From an uncultured Clostridium sp. (lineage in GTDB: Bacteria; Bacillota; Clostridia; TANB77; CAG-508), in assembly GCA_947057875.1 (NCBI GenBank), contig CAMSEX010000008.1, positions 1-20,673 of the forward strand: a stretch of 20,673 nucleotides of DNA, given 5' to 3'. The notes below the pieces were generated by a model. It was given only the letters and a program-made list of their open reading frames with translations. It ran no database searches and had not been told where the DNA came from. Of this stretch, positions 14,936-20,673 are shown piece after piece. Within the stretch, counting starts at the first letter, position 1. Each line of letters opens with the position of its first letter. The translations under genes and the position numbers were made by a program.

Positions 14936-16126
14936 ATGAAAAAGAAAATTTTATTTGTAATGGAGTCATTAAGAATTGGGGGAGCAGAAAAAAGTTTGCT
15001 TACGATTTTATCTATGATTGATTATAGTAAATATGATGTAGATTTATTTTTGTTTAGGTTTAATGGAGAATTTATGGAGTTTTTGCCTAAGGAAGTTAAT
15101 CTTTTGAATAAACCAGAGAATTATGAAATTTTTCATGAGAATAGGAAATTAGCACCTTTTCGATTTTTAATGAAGTTGGATTTGAAAAGATGTTATCATA
15201 GTTTTATGTATTTGTTAAATTGCTTGTATTATAAAATGATTGGAAAGTTATATATTGGCTGGGAACATGTGCAGCATATGTTTGACAAGATTGAAAAGGA
15301 ATATGATGCCTCGATTGCATTTTTGGAAAGAAAAACAATTTATTTTAATGCAGATAAAGTGAAAGCGAAAAATAAAATTGGATTTATTCATAATAACTAT
15401 AAAAAATACCAATTTGATTATAAAAATGATAAAAAATATTTTGCAAGTTATCAAAAAATAGCGACTGTATCAGACTATTGCAAAGAAGTGCTAGAAGAGA
15501 TTTTTCCAGAATATAAAGAGAAATTCTTGGTGATAAAAAATATGGTATCAAAAAAAATGATTAACCAAATGGCTGAGGAAAAATTGGATATTGAAAGAAA
15601 AGATAATGAAATTATGATTACAACAGTAGGAAGATTAGTGAAACAAAAAGGAATTGATCAGGCGATTGAGGTGTGCAAAATGTTGGTGGATAAAGGGTAT
15701 CCGATAAAATGGTATGTCGTTGGTGGTGGAGAAGAAGAAGGAAGTTTGAATAAAAAAATTGTGGAAAATCAGTTGCAAGACAATTTTATTTTGGTGGGAC
15801 CTCAGAAAAATCCATATAAATGGATGAAAAATTGTGATATATATGTGACAACTTCGAGATTTGAAGGATATGCAGTTACAATGTTAGAGGCAAAAGCATT
15901 AGCCAAACCAATTGTCGCTACTGATATTAATGAATTTAAAGAACAAATTGTAGATGGAGAAAATGGATATCTTGCCAAAGATAATGAAATGATGTATAAT
16001 AAAATTGTAGAAATGATTGAAAATAAAAATGGAATAAAAGAGCGATTTATTCAAAATTTGGAAAAAGATGAAAGTATAGAAAATAAAGAAGAATTAGAAA
16101 AATTATATGGAATAATAGATGAATGA
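14936..16126 (+). CDS. GT4-family glycosyltransferase
   Basis: A 396-residue glycosyltransferase. It starts with VMESLRIGGAEKSLLTILSM, a classic GT4 acceptor-side loop. The donor domain has ITTVGRLVKQKGIDQAIEV, VVGGGEEEGSLNKKI and TTSRFEGYAVTMLEAKAL. ATG 14936 follows the previous TAG with no gap, and GAGGAG lies 7 nt upstream inside that gene. It resembles the next gene in order of motifs and in MIDYSKYDVDLFLF versus NIDYSQYSVDLVLM, so the two form a second paralogous pair. Confidence 0.92.
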   Translation: MKKKILFVMESLRIGGAEKSLLTILSMIDYSKYDVDLFLFRFNGEFMEFLPKEVNLLNKPENYEIFHENRKLAPFRFLMKLDLKRCYHSFMYLLNCLYYKMIGKLYIGWEHVQHMFDKIEKEYDASIAFLERKTIYFNADKVKAKNKIGFIHNNYKKYQFDYKNDKKYFASYQKIATVSDYCKEVLEEIFPEYKEKFLVIKNMVSKKMINQMAEEKLDIERKDNEIMITTVGRLVKQKGIDQAIEVCKMLVDKGYPIKWYVVGGGEEEGSLNKKIVENQLQDNFILVGPQKNPYKWMKNCDIYVTTSRFEGYAVTMLEAKALAKPIVATDINEFKEQIVDGENGYLAKDNEMMYNKIVEMIENKNGIKERFIQNLEKDESIENKEELEKLYGIIDE

Positions 16127-16149
16127 TTCAATGGATAAAGGAGAAAAGT

Positions 16150-17307
16150 ATGAAGAAAGTATTTATTATGACCAATAGTTTGGGGTATGGTGGTGTTGCT
16201 GTTACATTAGTTAATATGCTAAAGAACATTGATTATAGTCAATATAGTGTAGATTTAGTATTAATGGATAAAACGAATATTTATGGCAATGAAATACCAA
16301 AAGAAGTAAAAATAAAAGTAAATCAATGTGTTCTTTTAAAAGAGCAACTTAAGTCAAGTTTAAAAGGATTAGATTTTGTAAAAGTGCTAAAAATATTAAA
16401 GGCATATGCCTTTAAGGATTATAGAGCCAAAATAGAGATGTTGATTCAGAGTATGAATCCAGAAGAGAAAGAATATGATTATGCAATTGCTGATCATTCA
16501 ACTTTTCAAATTCATTATATAGATAAAATGGTAAAGGCTAAAAAAAAGATAATGTATATTCATAGTAATCCTTATAATAGTCTTGCAGAAGTAAAGGCGT
16601 ATTTAGATATGTATGAAAGATTTGACTTAATTTGTTGTGTCTCTCAAAAAACCAAAGAAACTTTAGAAAGATTAGATGAAAAATTGGCTGATAATACTGT
16701 CGTTATGAGAAATATTGTTGATATTGAAAAGATAGAGAAATTATCTCAAGAAGGCGAAACTTTTTGCGATGATTATGTAGGAACAAGAATATTGACAGTT
16801 GGGAGAATTAGTGCAGAAAAAGGTTATGAGCTTGCTATTGAAGCATTAAAAAAGTTGATTGATAACCAATATCATGTTAAATGGTATGTTATTGGAGAAG
16901 GTCAGTTGAGAAAAAAAATAGAGGAAAAGATAAAACAATATCATTTGGAAGAATATTGTATATTATTAGGGGCCAAGAAAAATCCATATCATTATATAAA
17001 AGATTGTGATATTTATGTTCAACCTTCTTTGAGTGAATGCTATTGTACAACAACAATCGAAGCTAAATTATTTAATTTACCAATTGTAAGAACCAATACT
17101 CCAGATGCAGAAGAACAATTTGTAAATATGGAAAATGGTATTATAACAAATATGACAGCAGAAGGCTTATATGACGGAATTGTGAAATATATGGATGATG
17201 AAAGTTTAAAATATAAAGTAATAGAAAATTTGAAAAAAGAAGATAAGAAAACAAATTGTATTGATCAAATAGCAAAAATTGAAGAAATATTAGAAAAGAA
17301 GGGATAA
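16150..17307 (+). CDS. GT4-family glycosyltransferase
   Basis: About 385 residues. Motifs are IMTNSLGYGGVAVTLVNML at the N-terminus, IMYIHSNPYN, ILTVGRISAEKGYELAIEAL, YVIGEGQLRKKIEE and the donor site VQPSLSECYCTTTIEAKL. The donor loop reads S-E-C where EG(F/L) is commoner, so its nucleotide-sugar preference may differ. The start at ATG 16150 is chosen because AAAGGAG at 16137-16143 is well placed; a longer reading from ATG 16123 would overlap the previous stop (ATGA) but has no ribosome binding site. The stop precedes the flippase start by 5 bp. Confidence 0.9.
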   Translation: MKKVFIMTNSLGYGGVAVTLVNMLKNIDYSQYSVDLVLMDKTNIYGNEIPKEVKIKVNQCVLLKEQLKSSLKGLDFVKVLKILKAYAFKDYRAKIEMLIQSMNPEEKEYDYAIADHSTFQIHYIDKMVKAKKKIMYIHSNPYNSLAEVKAYLDMYERFDLICCVSQKTKETLERLDEKLADNTVVMRNIVDIEKIEKLSQEGETFCDDYVGTRILTVGRISAEKGYELAIEALKKLIDNQYHVKWYVIGEGQLRKKIEEKIKQYHLEEYCILLGAKKNPYHYIKDCDIYVQPSLSECYCTTTIEAKLFNLPIVRTNTPDAEEQFVNMENGIITNMTAEGLYDGIVKYMDDESLKYKVIENLKKEDKKTNCIDQIAKIEEILEKKG

Positions 17308-17312
17308 AAATA

Positions 17313-18854
17313 ATGAAAAGTTCAAGAACCAAGAACTCAATAAGAAATAGTTTTGCATCTACTATGCTATATATTATTACAATTTTAATGGGATTTGTGT
17401 CGCAAGCAGTATTTATACGAAAATTGGGAGCCGAATATAATGGCATTAGAGGCTTGTTTTCTAATATTTTAAGTATGGTAAGCATTGCTGAATTGGGTTT
17501 TGGTTCTGCTATTGTATATCATTTATATAAACCTATGGCTCAGCAAAATAAACAAGAAATAAGAACTTTAGTAAAATATTATAAAAATGTTTATCATATT
17601 ATTGCGAGTATCATTTTCATCATAGGAATGTTGCTTTTGCCAATGATACCAACAATTGTTGGCGAAGTTTCTATTCCAGAAAATATAAGAGTGTTATTTT
17701 TCTTATATTTATTAAGTATTGTCGTTTCTTATTTGTTGACTTATAAGAGATCGGTATTATATGCAGATCAGAAAAATTATATCACTAATACAGTAAGTGG
17801 TATTTTTGTCATTTTAAGAAGTCTTGTACAAATAGCAATTGTGATATTAACAAAAAATTTTGTTCTTTATTTAATCAATCAAATTATATTTGCACTATTG
17901 GAAAATGTAGTGATAAATATGATTGTGAATAAGAATTATGATTATATTAAAGATTTAAAAGAGGCAAATCAATTATCAAAAGAATTGAAAAAAGACATTA
18001 CAGTTAAAGTAAAAGGATTATTATTTCATAAAATTGCAGGAGTGATTGTTTTAGGCACAGATAATATCATTATTTCTATGACAAAAAGTTTGGGCGTTGT
18101 GACAGTTGGAATGTATTCCAATTATAATATGATTATTGGTCAAGTAAAAAATTTATTTGCCAATATGATAAGTTCTTTAACGGCCAGTATTGGTAACTTA
18201 TTGATAGAAAAAGATAAATCAAAAGCTCGCAAAATATATCAGTCAATTTTATTAGTAAATTCATGGATATTTTGTTTTTGTGCTATTTCTATCTATTGTA
18301 TGATACAACCATTCATTAAACTTTGGATTGGTTCAGAATATTTATTTGATAATTTTGTTTTAATAGTGTTGCTTGTCAATTTATATATACAAGGAATGAG
18401 ACAAACAACAATGGCGTTTAAAGATGCTGCTGGAGTTTTTTATGAAGATCGATTTATTCCATTAATTGAAGCTGTTATTAACCTTGTCTCATCACTGATT
18501 CTTGTTCAAGTTTTTGGACTGGCAGGCATATTTATGGGAACAATTATAAGCAACCTATTTTTATATGTATATAGTTATCCCAAATATGTTTATAAGTTAG
18601 TTTTAGAAGGGACTTATCTAGAATTTTTTAAATTACATATGATGCATCTAACTTTAACTTTAATAATATGTTTGTTTACTGCCTATATATCAAGTTTTAT
18701 AACAGTATCTAATGAATGGTTACAATTAGTATTAAATGGAATTTTGTGTTTAACAGTTCCTAATGTTCTATATTTTTTATTTGCTTTAAAAATGCCGGAA
18801 TTTGAGTTTTATAAAAATAAGCTAAGAAATATATTGAAAATAAAAGGAAAATAG
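17313..18854 (+). CDS. Polysaccharide flippase, Wzx-like (MOP superfamily)
   Basis: A 513-residue integral membrane protein with about 12-14 hydrophobic helices, the standard length for Wzx and related PST exporters. It flips the undecaprenyl-linked repeat unit to the outer face, where Wzy polymerises it. Family-like segments are the N-terminal SFASTMLYIITILMGFVSQAVFIRKLGAEYNGIRGLFSNIL, shown here only in part (first helix FASTMLYIITILMGFVSQ), then LGFGSAIVYHLYKP and LGVVTVGMYSNYNMIIG. AAGGGA precedes ATG 17313. Its presence with the fused Wzz and the polymerase candidate identifies the locus as Wzx/Wzy-dependent. Confidence 0.92.
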   Translation: MKSSRTKNSIRNSFASTMLYIITILMGFVSQAVFIRKLGAEYNGIRGLFSNILSMVSIAELGFGSAIVYHLYKPMAQQNKQEIRTLVKYYKNVYHIIASIIFIIGMLLLPMIPTIVGEVSIPENIRVLFFLYLLSIVVSYLLTYKRSVLYADQKNYITNTVSGIFVILRSLVQIAIVILTKNFVLYLINQIIFALLENVVINMIVNKNYDYIKDLKEANQLSKELKKDITVKVKGLLFHKIAGVIVLGTDNIIISMTKSLGVVTVGMYSNYNMIIGQVKNLFANMISSLTASIGNLLIEKDKSKARKIYQSILLVNSWIFCFCAISIYCMIQPFIKLWIGSEYLFDNFVLIVLLVNLYIQGMRQTTMAFKDAAGVFYEDRFIPLIEAVINLVSSLILVQVFGLAGIFMGTIISNLFLYVYSYPKYVYKLVLEGTYLEFFKLHMMHLTLTLIICLFTAYISSFITVSNEWLQLVLNGILCLTVPNVLYFLFALKMPEFEFYKNKLRNILKIKGK

Positions 18855-18858
18855 AAAG

Positions 18859-19671
18859 ATGAGAGAAATTGAATTAGAAGAAATAAAAAACATAGAATTA
18901 GCAATATTAAAGTATATTGACCATATTTGCAGAGAAAACAAGATAGAATATTTTCTAACAGCAGGTTCATTAATTGGAGCAATTAGGCATAAAGGAATCA
19001 TTCCGTGGGATGATGATATTGATATTGGATTAAAAAGAGAAAATTATAATAAATTAATCGAGATTTTGAAAAATGACGAAAATAGTCAATATTTCTTAAT
19101 GGATTATACAACTCAAACAGATTATTTTTATCCATATGCTAAATTGGTTGATAAAAGAACAGTATTACAAGAAAAAGTGGTAAGAAAAATAAGTAATTAT
19201 GGTATTTTTGTAGATATTTTTGCTTATGATACATTACCAGATGATGCTTGTCTTAGAGACAAAAGATACAATAAGCAAAAGAAAAAACAAAGACAAATTG
19301 TCTATTATGCTACAAAAGAAGTTTTTGGAAAGAACAAGTTAAAAAGACTATTAGAAGTAATTTATAAAAAATATTGTGAGATATTAGGAATTGGCTTTAT
19401 ATTGAAAAAATATAATAAAATTTGTATGCAATACAATAATGCAGATGGCCAAGATATGATTTCTAATTGGCCAACTGTAAAAAAAGATGAAGCAATACAG
19501 AAAAAAGAATATTTTAATCAAGTAATTGATTGGGAATTTGATGGTTTAAAAATAAAAATACCAGAAAAGTATGATTCCTTTTTAACCAATATGTATGGAG
19601 ATTATATGACATTGCCATCAGAAGAAGAAAGAAATGGAAAACACAATATGAAAGCATATTGGAAGGAATAA
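18859..19671 (+). CDS. LicD-family phosphotransferase
   Basis: A 270-residue protein with the LicD signature near residues 33-65: YFLTAGSLIGAIRHKG, then IIPWDDDIDIGLKRENY. LicD proteins transfer phosphocholine or related phospho-substituents from CDP-linked donors to surface glycans; homologues in capsule loci can transfer other phospho-groups. The conserved acidic triplet WDDDID and preceding glycine-rich loop are intact. The substrate cannot be told: no choline kinase or cytidylyltransferase lies in the window. ATG 18859 is the fifth base after the flippase stop codon, with AAAGGAAAA upstream. Confidence 0.9.
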   Translation: MREIELEEIKNIELAILKYIDHICRENKIEYFLTAGSLIGAIRHKGIIPWDDDIDIGLKRENYNKLIEILKNDENSQYFLMDYTTQTDYFYPYAKLVDKRTVLQEKVVRKISNYGIFVDIFAYDTLPDDACLRDKRYNKQKKKQRQIVYYATKEVFGKNKLKRLLEVIYKKYCEILGIGFILKKYNKICMQYNNADGQDMISNWPTVKKDEAIQKKEYFNQVIDWEFDGLKIKIPEKYDSFLTNMYGDYMTLPSEEERNGKHNMKAYWKE

Positions 19672-19685
19672 AAGGAGAATGGAAA

Positions 19686-20673
19686 ATGAAAAATTTTGGA
19701 ATTGTTAGTTATAATATACATTGTAATTTTACCAATTATGGTTCAGCTTTGCAATCTTGGGCATTGTCACAAGCAATTAATAAAATAGGAGAAGGTAGCT
19801 GGAAAGCTAAATTAATTGATTATTGCCCAGATATCCTGATGGATAAAGATCCATTAAATCCAATGAAAAATATGTGGGATAAAGATGAAGAAGCAAGAAA
19901 AATGTGTGAATTGAGTTTGCCAGCTATTCGAGAAAATTATAAAAAATTTGATGAATTTTACCATCAAGAATTTAATAAAACCAAAAAAACATATACTTCT
20001 CAGAATTTTAATGATGTCATAAAAGACGAGGAAATAGATGGGTTTGTTTGTGGAAGTGATACCATATTTTGTATTGACGAATTTGGGTTTGACGATGGGT
20101 ATTATGCCAATTATGATTGTATGAAAAATGGATATAGCATTTCTTATGCGGCTAGTTTTGGGGATGCTCATTTTGATGAAAACTCATATCCAATATTAAA
20201 GAAACATTTGCAAAATTTCAAAGCATTTGGTTTAAGAGAAAATGCGATGGTTCCTTATGTGAAAGAAAATACAATGGTAGATGTGCAAAAGGTTGTTGAT
20301 CCGACCTTGCTTTTAGAAGCAAATGATTATGATAGAATAACTTTTCCAAGACTAGAAAAAGAAAAATATTTATTGCTGTATGCCAGAAGACGTAATGATA
20401 AAATGAGTGAATATGCAGAAAAAATGGCACATGAAAATGGTTGGAAAATAATTGAGATAAGTTTACAAGCAACCAATGCAGAAAAACATAGAATGTTTTA
20501 TGAAGCTGGAGTAGAAGAATTTCTTTCGTTGGTCAAAAATGCAGAATATGTTGTAACCAATTCTTTTCATGGGATGATTTTTAGTGTTCAATTTCAAAAG
20601 CAATTTGTTATTTTTTCGAGAGAGCAATGTAACACTAAGATTGCAGAATTACTTGAGATGTTTGGATTATCAG
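19686..20673 (+). CDS. Second polysaccharide pyruvyl transferase (3' truncated by window)
   Basis: An open frame from ATG 19686 runs to the window end, 329 codons with no stop. It begins MKNFGIVSYNIHCNFTNYG and contains ALQSWALSQAI, FVCGSDTIF, SISYAASFGD, VVDPTLLLEA and VTNSFHGMIFSVQFQKQF, matching the pyruvyl transferase at 6101 in order and motif. It has no frameshift and no CGG codon, unlike the first copy. AAAGGAG at 19671-19677 is 8 nt from the start; an ATG at 19679 is out of frame. The gene is cut off near its C-terminus. Confidence 0.92.
   Translation, partial: MKNFGIVSYNIHCNFTNYGSALQSWALSQAINKIGEGSWKAKLIDYCPDILMDKDPLNPMKNMWDKDEEARKMCELSLPAIRENYKKFDEFYHQEFNKTKKTYTSQNFNDVIKDEEIDGFVCGSDTIFCIDEFGFDDGYYANYDCMKNGYSISYAASFGDAHFDENSYPILKKHLQNFKAFGLRENAMVPYVKENTMVDVQKVVDPTLLLEANDYDRITFPRLEKEKYLLLYARRRNDKMSEYAEKMAHENGWKIIEISLQATNAEKHRMFYEAGVEEFLSLVKNAEYVVTNSFHGMIFSVQFQKQFVIFSREQCNTKIAELLEMFGLS

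Noticed and set aside
16123..16149. Longer N-terminus of the glycosyltransferase from ATG 16123 (ATGA overlap)
   Set aside because: The AAAGGAG site lies after it and suits ATG 16150, where the family N-terminus begins.

Overview
This window comes from a low-GC Bacillota, probably a Clostridia-type gut commensal. The base composition is AT-rich, Shine-Dalgarno sites are strong (AGGAGG type), genes are tightly packed on the plus strand, and the chaperonin and cell-surface genes are of Firmicute type. Genus and species cannot be read from the sequence alone.

Layout: positions 1-1772 hold the end of groES and all of groEL. A rho-independent terminator (1802-1836) closes that operon. A 233-bp gap holds a perfect 30-bp AT palindrome (1846-1875), a strong sigma-A-type promoter (1886-1914) and a second dyad (1928-1949). 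From 2006 to the end is one long co-oriented exopolysaccharide/capsule operon of the Wzx/Wzy type. In order: glycosyltransferase, fused Wzz/tyrosine kinase, likely Wzy polymerase, polysaccharide pyruvyl transferase, two membrane acyltransferases, F420-dehydrogenase-beta-like Fe-S protein, two GT4 glycosyltransferases, an unknown LTGTIN-type protein, hexapeptide acetyltransferase, three more GT4 glycosyltransferases, Wzx flippase, LicD-like phosphotransferase, and a second pyruvyl transferase cut by the window end. Together these would build an oligosaccharide on a lipid carrier, decorate it with acetyl, pyruvyl and possibly phosphocholine-type groups, flip it and polymerise it. No priming glycosyltransferase is present in the window.

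Main discovery: three genes (the first glycosyltransferase, the first pyruvyl transferase and the LTGTIN gene) look broken by four +1 frameshifts. At all four, the zero-frame codon at the shift is CGG. Skipping the C and reading the following GGN as glycine restores one uninterrupted protein, at three sites with a conserved family motif across the junction. I hand-scanned every CGG in the window. In the coding frames CGG occurs only at these four sites; more than 30 other CGG trinucleotides are all out of frame. CGA, CGC and CGT are used normally for arginine. This suggests that CGG is unassigned here and acts as a +1 frameshift signal (or CGGN is read as a four-base codon), rather than four unrelated mutations. 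A systematic sequencing or assembly artefact that inserts C before GG is the main rival explanation.

Other points of interest are the palindrome/promoter module controlling the operon, a roughly 140-residue lysine/glutamate-rich insertion inside the tyrosine kinase ATPase domain, and a possible AUU start codon for that kinase.
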